From Mayamaea pseudoterrestris (Eukaryota; Bacillariophyta; Bacillariophyceae; Sellaphorales; Sellaphoraceae), in assembly GCA_027923505.1 (NCBI GenBank), contig BROI01000021.1, forward strand, positions 496,001-560,000: a stretch of 64,000 nucleotides of DNA, written 5' to 3'. The stretch's first letter is position 1. Every line of letters begins with the position of its first letter. Made by a program: the position numbers and the translations under genes. This document shows, piece by piece, positions 20,392 through 30,374 of the stretch. The notes beneath the pieces were generated by a model. The model had not been told where the DNA came from, searched no databases, and saw only the letters and a list, made by a program, of their open reading frames with translations.

Positions 20392-23300
20392 ATGGACAAA
20401 GATTCGAGTAAAAATTTGCATACAGAGATCAAAGAATCAAATCATGTAAACGAGGAATCAGATTCTAATGCTGGTGCTGCAGTTGCCTTGCATGCACGAT
20501 TTCTTCGTTACGCCGACGAACGACAGCAGCAGCAGGATTCGGATGAAGATGGGTTTTCTTCGTCTCTAAATCCTACTCAATTTATAGAGGCAGCAGTGCG
20601 CAATATGCTTGACGAAGATAATCACTCGGAAGATGACGACTCATCGACGGCTATGCCTCATGGCATGTTCGGCACGCGGCAGGAGGAATCACTTTCGCCG
20701 TCTCTGCGATCCCTTCAAACCAAGCGATTACCAGCTATTCCTGATGAACAGGATCGAAAACGATTCATTGGATGCTTGGCGGCAGTGTTAGCTTCGACCT
20801 ATGACTACGAAGAGTTGGATCTAGCAGACGATGAATTGTCTCGGGCGGAAATATCCGCGTTTCTTACCTTCTCTGCGGACGACGACGTTGATGATGATGA
20901 TGAACTTGACAATGATAATTTTGCTTCGGAGCCTCCTTTATACTCATCGTCTATGAGGGAATTTGATGCTTTGGACATGGAGCAAACACGCGGACGAACT
21001 AAGCGACAATTTAACAGCCAGAGCAATCGAAACAAGTTGCGTGAAGCTCGGATGCGGTGTCGCAAGAGACGCTACGAAGTCTTGTCAAGTTTGCTGCTCT
21101 CTTCGGCGGACCTGCTCCAGTTGGAGAAAGGGCAAGTGAAAGCATTTCTACCCATTCTTTCGAAACTTCTTGTCCCGAATAATCACACGTGGCGTCGGTC
21201 GACGAGCAACATTCAAATTCCGACAACTCCAGATGACCAAATGATTGACCCCCTTGATCCGATACATTTATACTCGGCTGCGGTTCACTCTTTCTCCAAT
21301 CTCGGGTCGTCCGACTTCTACACCCATCAACTCGATCGCATCGAACATCTTCGCCCGTTTTTGGAATCACTCACCCCGGGGTCTGGATTTAGATGTTTGG
21401 CCATGTTTTTGCTTCGTCATTTGCTGACTAGCGAGGAAGGTTATGATGCAAGAGTGCGCCATGCAATCAAGACGCTGGGAGTGCTTGTACTGGTTCACGA
21501 GATGAGAAATGATCCAGTGGATATCATTTCGAGCCAGAGCGACGAAAAGAACTTGCCTGTTCAAGAGACTGGGAAGAATCGCTCGCAAACTTTTCGATTA
21601 GATCTAGTGGAAATGGCTACTCGCAAATTTGAAGCGTTGGAGATGTCAGTTGCCAGAAGACTAATTTTGCTTTCGCGAGAACAAGAGCAGTTGTCAAAGT
21701 TTCGCGGGCATGAGCGGCGTCCAGAACGACGACGGAAGCAACCAGCGACAATTTCACGTATGGAAGGACCAACGCGAGATGAAGTGGTGAGAGGGCTCAA
21801 GGTCGGCGGGACTGCCTTGCTCGCAGGCACCTTGTTTGCCGTTACTGGCGGCCTCGCAGCTCCTGGTATTGCAGCTGGTATGGGTATGCTGTTGGGCGGT
21901 ACTGCTGTTACGTCCGCCGCAACTGCGGTACTGACAAGCACAGCGGCGGTGACGACCATCTTCGGTGTAGGTGGTGGCGGTCTGGCTGCATATAAAATGC
22001 ATCGACGCACTGAGGGATTGACGGAATTCGAGTTCCAAAAAGAGGTGAATATCATTAGTTGTGGCAGCAAAGATGACAAATCTTTCGATTGTAACCTTTA
22101 TACAACATTAGCCGTATCTGGTTGGCTTCGAGATGAATGCGACTTTCAGCGCCCATGGGGTGTGGCCCCGACGAGGCCGCCCTTGAGTGATAGAATGGAA
22201 TTGTTGGAGAGATTTTACACAGTTCATTGTCCAGACAAAAGAGCAAAGTGTCAAAAGATTTTGCAAAGCTGGGAAGGCGAAGAGAAACAGCTCTGGAAAC
22301 TTTTAAGAAAGCGATACGGAACCGACCCTGATCATCTTTTTCCATTAGGCTACGGCCCACGACACCGCGCAATGCTTACACTTGAACAAGAAGAGTTGGT
22401 CACTGAGCTACTTATCGCACTAGGTCTGATTGATGATCTTAACCAAAGCAATTTTATTTATATGTCCTCGAATGAAAGGAAGCGCGAAAATTGGAATGGC
22501 GTAGCCAAAGAGGGAATGGGCAGCAGCAGCAATTTCGACAACATCTGTGATCCTGGAGACGAACAAAACATCTCGTATGAACGTCCTAATCACCTTAATA
22601 CAATTTGGTCTTTCGTCGATGAATTTGGGGGGGAGCTGTACACCGTCCGATGGGAAAGCGAGCTGCTTACAGAGCTCTGTGATTCTGTAAATGACTTAGC
22701 CTTGGAGCTGGTCACGGGTTCGACAGCACAAGTTTTGAAGCACACCGCACTCGCCACCCTCATGTCAGCAATTGCATGGCCTTATGCGCTCGTTAGCGCT
22801 GCAAATCTGATTGATGGAACGTGGACTCTTGCAGTGGAACGTGCTGATTTGGCTGGAAAGGAGCTAGCGCGGTCGTTACTATTCAGCAAGGCTGGCCATC
22901 GACCTGTGACGCTTATTGGCTTTTCGTTCGGCGCTCGCGTAATTTATGCATGTCTGAAGCAACTCGCAATTTATCAAACGCGCTGGGAAGAATATCATGA
23001 GACGGGCAGCCTTGTGGAGACGGAAACTGTGGCTGATGGTGGAGTACTAGCATATAACGAGCTTAGAGAACCTGCGAGTATCATTGAAGATGCCATTGTT
23101 ATGGGTCTGCCGAACCATTTGAGCCTCTCGTCGTGGAAAAGTTGTCGTCATGTTGTCGCAGGTCGTCTCGTAAACTGCTTCTCAAACAAGGATATGATTT
23201 TAAGTTTAATGTTCCAGTTTAAACGACTGGCTATTAAGCCAGTTTGCGGAACTTGTCCGGTTAACGTCAACGGAGTCGAGAATATCGATGTTTCAGACCT

Positions 23301-23433
23301 GGTGCAAGGGCATCAAGATTACTGTTATGCCACTGGAGCGATATTGAAACGGGTCAGGTTGTCGCAGCCGTTTGCCAGCCGTCCTACACGCTTGTTTGTG
23401 CCAAATCTTAATCGCGGAAAACAAACAGCTTAA
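20392..23433 (+). CDS. TMCO4/Mil1-like membrane alpha/beta hydrolase-fold protein (DUF726)
   Basis: A 1013-residue protein. The N-terminal 400 residues are acidic and partly disordered, with DDDVDDDDE near residue 165. Around residues 465-550 a glycine- and alanine-rich hydrophobic region (GTALLAGTLFAVTGGLAAPGIA, GMGMLLGGTAVTSAA) is the signature membrane segment of the TMCO4/yeast Mil1 family. The following HRRTEGLTEFEF is also conserved. The hydrolase half carries the nucleophile motif LIGFSFGARVIY, and IVMGLPNHLSL precedes the last strand. In yeast, Mil1 interacts with AP-1 at the Golgi and endosomes; whether members have lipase activity is unproven. It converges on RAB3GAP2 with 56 nt between stops. 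Confidence 0.85.
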   Translation: MDKDSSKNLHTEIKESNHVNEESDSNAGAAVALHARFLRYADERQQQQDSDEDGFSSSLNPTQFIEAAVRNMLDEDNHSEDDDSSTAMPHGMFGTRQEESLSPSLRSLQTKRLPAIPDEQDRKRFIGCLAAVLASTYDYEELDLADDELSRAEISAFLTFSADDDVDDDDELDNDNFASEPPLYSSSMREFDALDMEQTRGRTKRQFNSQSNRNKLREARMRCRKRRYEVLSSLLLSSADLLQLEKGQVKAFLPILSKLLVPNNHTWRRSTSNIQIPTTPDDQMIDPLDPIHLYSAAVHSFSNLGSSDFYTHQLDRIEHLRPFLESLTPGSGFRCLAMFLLRHLLTSEEGYDARVRHAIKTLGVLVLVHEMRNDPVDIISSQSDEKNLPVQETGKNRSQTFRLDLVEMATRKFEALEMSVARRLILLSREQEQLSKFRGHERRPERRRKQPATISRMEGPTRDEVVRGLKVGGTALLAGTLFAVTGGLAAPGIAAGMGMLLGGTAVTSAATAVLTSTAAVTTIFGVGGGGLAAYKMHRRTEGLTEFEFQKEVNIISCGSKDDKSFDCNLYTTLAVSGWLRDECDFQRPWGVAPTRPPLSDRMELLERFYTVHCPDKRAKCQKILQSWEGEEKQLWKLLRKRYGTDPDHLFPLGYGPRHRAMLTLEQEELVTELLIALGLIDDLNQSNFIYMSSNERKRENWNGVAKEGMGSSSNFDNICDPGDEQNISYERPNHLNTIWSFVDEFGGELYTVRWESELLTELCDSVNDLALELVTGSTAQVLKHTALATLMSAIAWPYALVSAANLIDGTWTLAVERADLAGKELARSLLFSKAGHRPVTLIGFSFGARVIYACLKQLAIYQTRWEEYHETGSLVETETVADGGVLAYNELREPASIIEDAIVMGLPNHLSLSSWKSCRHVVAGRLVNCFSNKDMILSLMFQFKRLAIKPVCGTCPVNVNGVENIDVSDLVQGHQDYCYATGAILKRVRLSQPFASRPTRLFVPNLNRGKQTA

Positions 23434-23489
23434 CTGAATACAACGACGACTGACCAATGTAAATTAATTCATTATTTAAAGCCGAGTAA

Positions 23490-26400
23490 CTAATTTTTAT
23501 ACGTAGGAGTGAGATTTACCAGAACACCCGAGGAAACCGTCAGTGAATGAATCTTGATTCTCATAATCGGTTCGACACGACTGGTGCACAAACCCAAGAG
23601 ACGGAGTGCTAGTCGATGCGTTAGTGATATAGGCACTTCCCAAACCGGTTGCGCCGTCATATGGTGCATCGCCATTGCCCGATGTTGGATCCATTCGCAA
23701 AGTTCAGCGTCAAGCAGCCCAATAATACCTCGCATTGCAGGTGTTTGCATTTCGTCGCCACCGAGGAACGTATGCAACCGCATGCAGACAATATCCAAAC
23801 CTTCCTTAATGAACTGGGTCACGTCAAAAGATGCAGTGCCTTTTGTTGTCAAATCATCTACAACGCCATCCTTGCCAAGCTCGTACATGCATCGCAGAAA
23901 ACAAGTGCGCACAGCCCATAGATCAATTTGCCAAACCTGGCACAACAAATCAATCTCAGCCAGTGAAAACGACTCCAGAGGAGGACCTGAGTATGCGCAT
24001 GATCGAGTGACCACAGCATCTTGAAGAAATTTTATTCGCAGCGTTCCTTTTTCGACATGATCCGACCCCACTGGGACATACAACGACTGCGAAGTAAAAC
24101 AATCATGCAAAGCGGGAACGCATCCAGAAAGAGCATGGATGTCGTCCGAGACGATCAGCCCACATATGATCGAGAGGTGAGCATCAAGAGCAGTTACATC
24201 CACTCGTTGCGAATTCTTCACGAGATCCTTCAGTATGTGATCCGTTCGAATCGTTGGCCATGCGTCCCAACTAGTACTGGACGAAAAAGCTGATTCAATC
24301 GCCTCCCAACCTTCGTCAGTCCACTGGATATTCCTTAAAAGGTCTAGGTATTGTATGCTTATTAATCCAAACTGATGACACCAAGTGCACATTAAGAGAA
24401 GCGGACCAAAAGTCGCTTCTTCCAACTCACGTACATTTTGAATGCCAAAAAGTTGTGCACGGTAAAGCGGAGAAATTGTAGATTGCCAGACGTCAAGGGC
24501 AACAGCAAATGCCAGCCTCGTCATACCAACAGTTTGAGATAGACGTTTAAGGGTAACCAATGCCTCTTCCATGGCATAGAATTCTTGCGGACTTTTGTGC
24601 CATATCCGTGATAGCAAGCGGGCCCGATGAGCAGCCAAAAGGCTAGTCTGATTGTAGCTCGGGAGGAAGAGTATCAAGACGCCATACCTGTCGTGTGCAA
24701 CTGAGGCGTTCTCGGTCGCGCTTTCTACCGCTGCAACCGCTTTTGGTGAACAAGCGACCTGCAGCTGCATTATTCTTACGACGTCGTCACCAGCCTCAGA
24801 TGTCGCATCGAATGAGAAACTACTGCCAGAACACGCCGCTTCAAGCGAGAGGAACTCATTGTAAGAGGAACTAGCAGACATCAAGTCCAAGGCTAGAAGC
24901 TCATACACTGAGAAAAGCCCATCTTCGTCTATATTTGCAACCGTGATAGGTGCAGCCAGTCGAACATGTATTAGCCTGAAGTGGATTACGATGCAAAGAC
25001 GTATTTTTCGCATTAACATCTCCCAAGCTTGTAATACATCGCAGGCCGTTGCCTTCCCGTAGGTCGTTCGTTCTCTGCGCATCAACACCACCTGGAGCGC
25101 ATTTCGGCATAGCACTGCCAAGGCAAATGCGCGCACAAGATCTTCCGACGTGTAACACAGCTGCAATAATTCATGAAGACAAGTGCCAGCCGCTGTATCA
25201 TCTCGTTCCGTTTGCTGAGCAGCATGGACTTGAAGAAAGCGGTTGAGGGCCGATTTAGGGTTGGAAAATCCACTTGCTCGTAGTTCTTCGTATGACAATG
25301 TAAACACCCACTCGCCAAAACATCTCAAAAGGTATGAAACGTTTTTACAATGCAAAGCTTGAAATATTCTGGGAACGATATTTGCAGCAAAAATGTCGCC
25401 TAACAAGGGCCTGAACACACGGACGAGCAAATTCTGCCGCGCCCGCGTCGAGTCGGTAAATAATATTGCTAACTCTTTATTGCCAGTGCTTTCGAGCTCA
25501 CAGTGAAGGACACACGCCGACGCAAACTCAGAAAATCTAACCTTGCTGAAGATATCAGCGTCACATTGACGCGAGGGTGTAACTTCGTTGGCGACGGAAA
25601 TCCAGACTAAGGCTTCTTTTCCCCAGTGATCTAAATCGTCAAACATTGTCGACTTATGTAGTTGGAATCGAGAGTTTTCAAAAGTTGACAAAACGTCATA
25701 GGCTTCAATAAGCTGGAAAATGAGTAACGGTAGTACTTTAGGAAGCCTATTATCAATAACGTGTCGGATCACCGCCGCCGCGCAAAACGTACTTACCTGC
25801 GCATGGTAACGAATTTTTAGCAAGAGAGCTGTTGCATCTGGATTCATGGTCCGACTTCGCTTTCCTTTGCCGGCTTCGCGAAGTGTTTGGCGACAGCAAT
25901 CAACCGCAAGTTTATGGAAGCCAGATCCCATAATACCTATCTTATTTTCCAAAATTGTAGATTTAGACAATATGTCAAGTGCAGTTGACAGATCAGAAAG
26001 CAATAATATCGCCTTCAGTGACCGAATGACAGCTTCGGTCGTAAGTTTCACACTCTCGGTGGACAGAAGCTGACAAAGATGCTGGAGTTGAAGTGTACTC
26101 GATCGGTGAGACGGTATAACTTGTAATGGAAGTGTCGACGAAAGAAAATTCACGGTCCGCGAGTTTAAACAATCAACTTGTATTTCGTCCATGTAATTAA
26201 ACGGTGTCCCCGGTACTCGCGATCGTAAAAGCTTCGCAAATGTAAGTGTCAATGATGATGCCGCAATGTGGACAGTGTAGGGAATAACCTCTGTGGCGAC
26301 GTCCAAATGGGTACGTTGTATTAGCATGCCATGTGGTATTTGATATATCTCCAAAGTTCGCCGTTGCCTCGAGTGAATTGCCAAGTTCAGACACAGTTCG

Positions 26401-28013
26401 TGACGATGTGATGAGATGACAAATTCCCTGCAACGTTTTGCATGTACCCAGTACAACGCAGCGTCTCGATAACCTTTAAACGTTCTGATAATTTCTTTCG
26501 TAAACAAGTTCAACAATAAAACGCGACCCAGATTGTCGGTTACAGCTGCCAGCATGCCATTGGGTTCGATGGTACACACTTCCACTTTCCGAGGAGCATC
26601 GTGTATCTCCTGGCCGGCAAATAATACAACAGGATTCCTTCTTAAAGATGGGAAGGGACAAAGCGGGACAACTAAGTCCAGGCTCACATCTCTGCTTTCC
26701 TCGTTCGGCGGTGGACACATCCCGATATTGCCCGTACTATTTCTGCGCCCAAACCGAAATACCTTGTAAGTTGCCGCCCCCACCATTCCACCAACCAAGG
26801 CTTTCGTACTTCCAACCAGTGCCCCAAAAAGATCTGCGTCCGGAGCCACAAGTGCACGTAAAGGAACATTCATACCATCACATGAAAATTGGTGTTCCGA
26901 TGAGTAGAATGAAGCTGTCGGTGCTGTGGGATGATTAGAAAAAATAATAGCTTGAAAAATGTCAATGTCGTCATCTTCCTGATCGGGATCAATGGTTTTC
27001 GGGTAATCATTTTCAATAGACCCAATCAGTTTGTCGCCATTATCAGTTTCCTTCATATCGTGCTTTCTTATCTGCTTCCATGGTTTGACCAGTACGTGTG
27101 CCAGCGACGGAAAGGATCGTGGTAATGGAACTATCTTTCGCAGCTCAGATCCCACCATGTGCGGCAGCTGTACCTGACATCGCAAGATGGCCGGAATTCC
27201 CAACAACTCATCCACAGATCTTCCTGTTAGCGCTCCTTTCTGCCAAATGGACGGAAAAAGCGCCGCGCTTTGAATGCGAATCAAGCAACCGTCGCCATAA
27301 ACAATCCATACTAATGTCTTCTTCTCTTGATTGACAAAGGATTCGAGCGAAATAATTCCTCCTGTTGGCTGAAAAGGTGTTTTCCCAATAAGTTTCAATT
27401 GCTCGGCAATTTGAGGCGAATCGGCTGGCAAGACTTCGCAAGGTAGGAGCGGAGTGTCGTCTATCAAAATGCGCGATTCGATCACATCGACGCGAAGTTC
27501 GACCGAGTACAAGCGGCTCGCGTTCGTTCCAATAACGACGGCAATTCGAGAGCAGACGAGCGGTTCGCCAGCCATGGTTCCTTTTAGAAGCGATTTGTGT
27601 GGAGTCGGCAGATCAGCACTGGCAACATATGAATTGGACAATTCAACTTCAATCGGAGAGGTCAGGTTATCCCCGTCATTGAGCAAAAGGTGCTCATCTT
27701 GCAAGGACACAATGGTAACACAAGTAATTTCTTCCTGTTGAGGTTTTGCTTGTTGAAATCTACACATTTCCAATGGCACTCCAGGCTTGTCTCGGCTGTA
27801 TTCCTGCACATAGCAACAGTGAGGCGTAAACGCAAGCATCAGGCAAAAGTCGCCCGAAGCAAAGAATTTAACGGTCGGTGGATCGGGATGTCCAAAATCA
27901 GGTGTGTATGAATCTGATAATAGATTTTCAAGATTTGAGACTGTTTGCAATAGCTGAGTGCAATCATATCGCACGGAATGATATGCCGACGGCGTGAATG
28001 AATGGTCAGACAT
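23490..28013 (-). CDS. RAB3GAP2: Rab3 GTPase-activating protein non-catalytic subunit (RAB3GAP2-like)
   Basis: A single-exon protein of 1507 residues, the longest in the window. The N-terminal half is a predicted beta-propeller. Its most diagnostic segment, around residues 495-530, reads AVTDNLGRVLLLNLF, then RTFKGYRDAALYWVHAK, and later RRTLEIYQIPHG; RAB3GAP2 has DNLGRVLLLD, WKGYRDAQIGWIQ and RRGILEVW at the same place. The C-terminal half is helical with no obvious motif, as in the family. RAB3GAP2 pairs with RAB3GAP1 as GAP for Rab3 and GEF for Rab18 on the ER and lipid droplets. RAB3GAP1 is not in the window. Length compares with human (1393). Confidence 0.85.
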   Translation of the reverse strand: MSDHSFTPSAYHSVRYDCTQLLQTVSNLENLLSDSYTPDFGHPDPPTVKFFASGDFCLMLAFTPHCCYVQEYSRDKPGVPLEMCRFQQAKPQQEEITCVTIVSLQDEHLLLNDGDNLTSPIEVELSNSYVASADLPTPHKSLLKGTMAGEPLVCSRIAVVIGTNASRLYSVELRVDVIESRILIDDTPLLPCEVLPADSPQIAEQLKLIGKTPFQPTGGIISLESFVNQEKKTLVWIVYGDGCLIRIQSAALFPSIWQKGALTGRSVDELLGIPAILRCQVQLPHMVGSELRKIVPLPRSFPSLAHVLVKPWKQIRKHDMKETDNGDKLIGSIENDYPKTIDPDQEDDDIDIFQAIIFSNHPTAPTASFYSSEHQFSCDGMNVPLRALVAPDADLFGALVGSTKALVGGMVGAATYKVFRFGRRNSTGNIGMCPPPNEESRDVSLDLVVPLCPFPSLRRNPVVLFAGQEIHDAPRKVEVCTIEPNGMLAAVTDNLGRVLLLNLFTKEIIRTFKGYRDAALYWVHAKRCREFVISSHRHELCLNLAIHSRQRRTLEIYQIPHGMLIQRTHLDVATEVIPYTVHIAASSLTLTFAKLLRSRVPGTPFNYMDEIQVDCLNSRTVNFLSSTLPLQVIPSHRSSTLQLQHLCQLLSTESVKLTTEAVIRSLKAILLLSDLSTALDILSKSTILENKIGIMGSGFHKLAVDCCRQTLREAGKGKRSRTMNPDATALLLKIRYHAQVSTFCAAAVIRHVIDNRLPKVLPLLIFQLIEAYDVLSTFENSRFQLHKSTMFDDLDHWGKEALVWISVANEVTPSRQCDADIFSKVRFSEFASACVLHCELESTGNKELAILFTDSTRARQNLLVRVFRPLLGDIFAANIVPRIFQALHCKNVSYLLRCFGEWVFTLSYEELRASGFSNPKSALNRFLQVHAAQQTERDDTAAGTCLHELLQLCYTSEDLVRAFALAVLCRNALQVVLMRRERTTYGKATACDVLQAWEMLMRKIRLCIVIHFRLIHVRLAAPITVANIDEDGLFSVYELLALDLMSASSSYNEFLSLEAACSGSSFSFDATSEAGDDVVRIMQLQVACSPKAVAAVESATENASVAHDRYGVLILFLPSYNQTSLLAAHRARLLSRIWHKSPQEFYAMEEALVTLKRLSQTVGMTRLAFAVALDVWQSTISPLYRAQLFGIQNVRELEEATFGPLLLMCTWCHQFGLISIQYLDLLRNIQWTDEGWEAIESAFSSSTSWDAWPTIRTDHILKDLVKNSQRVDVTALDAHLSIICGLIVSDDIHALSGCVPALHDCFTSQSLYVPVGSDHVEKGTLRIKFLQDAVVTRSCAYSGPPLESFSLAEIDLLCQVWQIDLWAVRTCFLRCMYELGKDGVVDDLTTKGTASFDVTQFIKEGLDIVCMRLHTFLGGDEMQTPAMRGIIGLLDAELCEWIQHRAMAMHHMTAQPVWEVPISLTHRLALRLLGLCTSRVEPIMRIKIHSLTVSSGVLVNLTPTYKN

Positions 28014-28354
28014 TTTTGGAGCGTCGCTTTCTGTGATATTTTACAGCGCAAACTGGAAGCATTCAGATGGCAGAGTTTGAGCTATACGAGACCGCACAGG
28101 CGAGTGTTACTCGTCGCTCTTCCGTGGTAGAAGCTGATAACTAGCAAGGCGGCGCCATGGTCGCGTCAGTCGTAAGGTTGCACTTGTTAACGCAGCTCCA
28201 GAGCGTTCGTGGTGTGTCGCTGTGACGATGATTTCACTCCCGCTAATTCTGCGCAAGCTATGGCTTTAGCACTCCCGTACCAGTAGCATGCATGTACAGG
28301 ATGAATCGGTCTTAACACGCGACGTACAGCACTTGCATTATGCAATAACTAGTG
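28014..28354. other. Intergenic region, no gene seen
   Basis: About 341 nt between two minus-strand genes: the promoter side of RAB3GAP2 and the 3' side of the RsmE-like gene. No conserved-looking frame or RNA structure recognised. Confidence 0.5.
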
Positions 28355-29470
28355 TCATCTATATCTTGAGTCACTACAAACATCATGTGCCAGACTCATG
28401 AGGCTGACAACGGCGCAGTCGCTTCGTAACACTCGAGTCCCCATTGTTATTTGCTCGAAAGCTCGACTCGTCAATAGTTCCAATTCATCAGGCTCCTTCC
28501 AACCTCCTTCTGGTCCGACGGCAACAAGTATCTTTCGTACGTTATTGTTTGGTAGTTTACATTCTCGCAGTCGTTTGGCTGGCACTGGATCTGTGATGCG
28601 CGTGGGATGCGCCACGACTCGAGCATATTCATCGATAGGAAAAAGGCGGTCCAAATCATGCTCCAAAAATCGACACAGGTTTCTAACAATGGTAAGCTTA
28701 GGCATTCGTACATCTCCGGCTTGTTCTAGGCCTTGCAAAAGCTTATCGGTCATCAAGTGAGGTTGACGGAGCAGCTGCGATCCCCAATAGTCCTTTGGCA
28801 CCTTACTACTCTCGGTAAGTATTACATGATCCACACCCATTTGTGATATCATGGGGAGCATGCGTCCGAGCTGAAGAGGTCGGGGCAACGCTAACATCAA
28901 ACTGACAGGAGGAACAGAAGTGGGTGGTGCTGGTTGCAGATCGTGCAAGTGTATTTTGAGGAGGCCTGGCGGATCTCCATTCCTTGTAGGCTGCGCCTTT
29001 TTGATGGAGCCTTGCGGACACCATTCAATAGTGGCCGAGTCAGTGACCAGCCCGTCATGTTCGTTGCAACTAACTAGGCCAGCTCGTAAAGTGTCGCCGG
29101 ATTGTGCTCCTAGGACCTTGGCAGCATGAAGAGTTCTGTAGTCGTCTTGAGGGAGCGTGATAGTTCGTAGTCTGCTCTCTCTATCCTCTTGTATGTCTTC
29201 CTCCATGCGAAATAGAAACCGATTCAATTTACAAGCAGTGGTTGAATGAAAAGCGGCTGTTCGCCTGCCAGCAAGGATGGTAGCCTTTCGTGGTGGGAGT
29301 AAGATCGAAAATGACATGCAAAATTTGCACATGTTGAGACTGATTAAGACCATCAGAGGTCGGACTTGCATCTTTCGCCTTCCGAGGATCACTCGCCGCG
29401 TCGGTAGCAGCCATAACTCAGAGAGCAAGCTAAAGTGAAAGCAAGCATAGGTCGGCAGTCGGCACGTCAT
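28355..29470 (-). CDS. RsmE-type rRNA (uracil-N3)-methyltransferase, probably organellar
   Basis: A SPOUT-class methyltransferase of 371 residues. An N-terminal extension of about 75 residues precedes the PUA-like part (NRFLFRMEEDIQED, HAAKVLGAQSGDTLRAG). The SPOUT knot is shown by LALPRPLQLGRMLPMISQMG, VDHVILTESSKVPKDYW and VAVGPEGGWKEPDELELL, with LGTR-like MGTRVLRSDCAVVSLMSL at the end. RsmE makes m3U1498 in the bacterial small-subunit rRNA. The basic, hydrophobic leader suggests mitochondrial or plastid import. The start could be an internal Met nearer the domain (MQVRPLM or MCKF). It is divergent from the H-protein gene by about 204 nt. Confidence 0.9.
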   Translation of the reverse strand: MTCRLPTYACFHFSLLSELWLLPTRRVILGRRKMQVRPLMVLISLNMCKFCMSFSILLPPRKATILAGRRTAAFHSTTACKLNRFLFRMEEDIQEDRESRLRTITLPQDDYRTLHAAKVLGAQSGDTLRAGLVSCNEHDGLVTDSATIEWCPQGSIKKAQPTRNGDPPGLLKIHLHDLQPAPPTSVPPVSLMLALPRPLQLGRMLPMISQMGVDHVILTESSKVPKDYWGSQLLRQPHLMTDKLLQGLEQAGDVRMPKLTIVRNLCRFLEHDLDRLFPIDEYARVVAHPTRITDPVPAKRLRECKLPNNNVRKILVAVGPEGGWKEPDELELLTSRAFEQITMGTRVLRSDCAVVSLMSLAHDVCSDSRYR

Positions 29471-29674
29471 GGGTCGTCGCGAAGGCCAACCCGCATGTCA
29501 CAGCATGACACAATGGTAACCGGAACGACACTTCAACGTCAGTGAGTGGTTCCGGCGCGCCGCACCATGATGATGCATGCGAGAGACAGACAACAAGAGC
29601 CTCCTGTCGATCAAAGTCCATAACTTTGAATAAATACACCAGCGTCCATCTCTAGAAAGATATTCGTGGCAGCA

Positions 29675-30261
29675 ATGTTATCTGTTGGTGTATTGAGCCG
29701 CAGCGTGATTCGCCAGTCTGCGCAGAAACTTCTCGTTCCATCTAGAACCCATGTGGCTCGCGTTGGATCCACACGCTGGGCAAGCAGCTACTTTACGCCA
29801 GGTGAGTCTCGATAAAGTATGAAGTCGTAAAATTAACTGCTGCAATCATTAACCATTTGTCCTCGCCCGTTCATCACGATACATTTGCCGATTCTCACTT
29901 CGCAGCACACGAGTACGCCAAGGTCGACGGCAAGATTGCAACTTGCGGCATTACAGATTTTGCCCAGGCAGCTCTCGGTGACATTGTCTTTGTTGATTTG
30001 CCCAATGTTGGCGATGAGTTTGCTAGGGGAGACTCCTTTGGCAGCGTCGAGTCGGTTAAGGCTGCGTCCGATGTTTATGCTGCTGTCTCTGGAAAGATTG
30101 TCGAAGTAAATAATGTCTTGACTGACGAGCCTGGTCTTGTTAACAGTGAAGCAGAAAACGCGGCCTGGTTTGTCAAGATGGAAATGTCGGACGAAAGTGA
30201 GCTCTCCGACCTCATGACACCAGAAGCGTACATGGAGCATTGCGACAAGGAGGCTCATTAA
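29675..30261 (+). CDS. GCSH: Glycine cleavage system H protein, mitochondrial
   Basis: Exons 29675-29801 and 29906-30261 (104-nt intron) give 160 residues. The N-terminus (MLSVGVLSRSVIRQSAQKLL, ending near RWASSYFTP) is a basic mitochondrial presequence. The lipoyl-carrier fold follows: HEYAKVDGKIATCGITDFAQ, LGDIVFVDLPNVG, and the lipoyl-lysine motif VESVKAASDVYAAVSGKIVEVN. The Lys in SVKA is the attachment site. H protein shuttles the methylamine intermediate between P, T and L proteins in glycine decarboxylation, which in diatoms also serves photorespiration. The minus-strand open frame over exon 2 is a shadow. Confidence 0.95.
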
Positions 30262-30374
30262 CTGCGCAAAGCAATCATCCCTCTCCGATGATGCGCCAAC
30301 ACACAACACACTTGTCTGAACCTTAACTTATAGGATGTTGGAAAATGTTTACATTTTATGTAACCATTTAAAAG

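Noticed and set aside
29833-30309. 158-codon minus-strand frame over GCSH exon 2
   Set aside because: The plus strand encodes an unambiguous H protein; the antisense frame is incidental.
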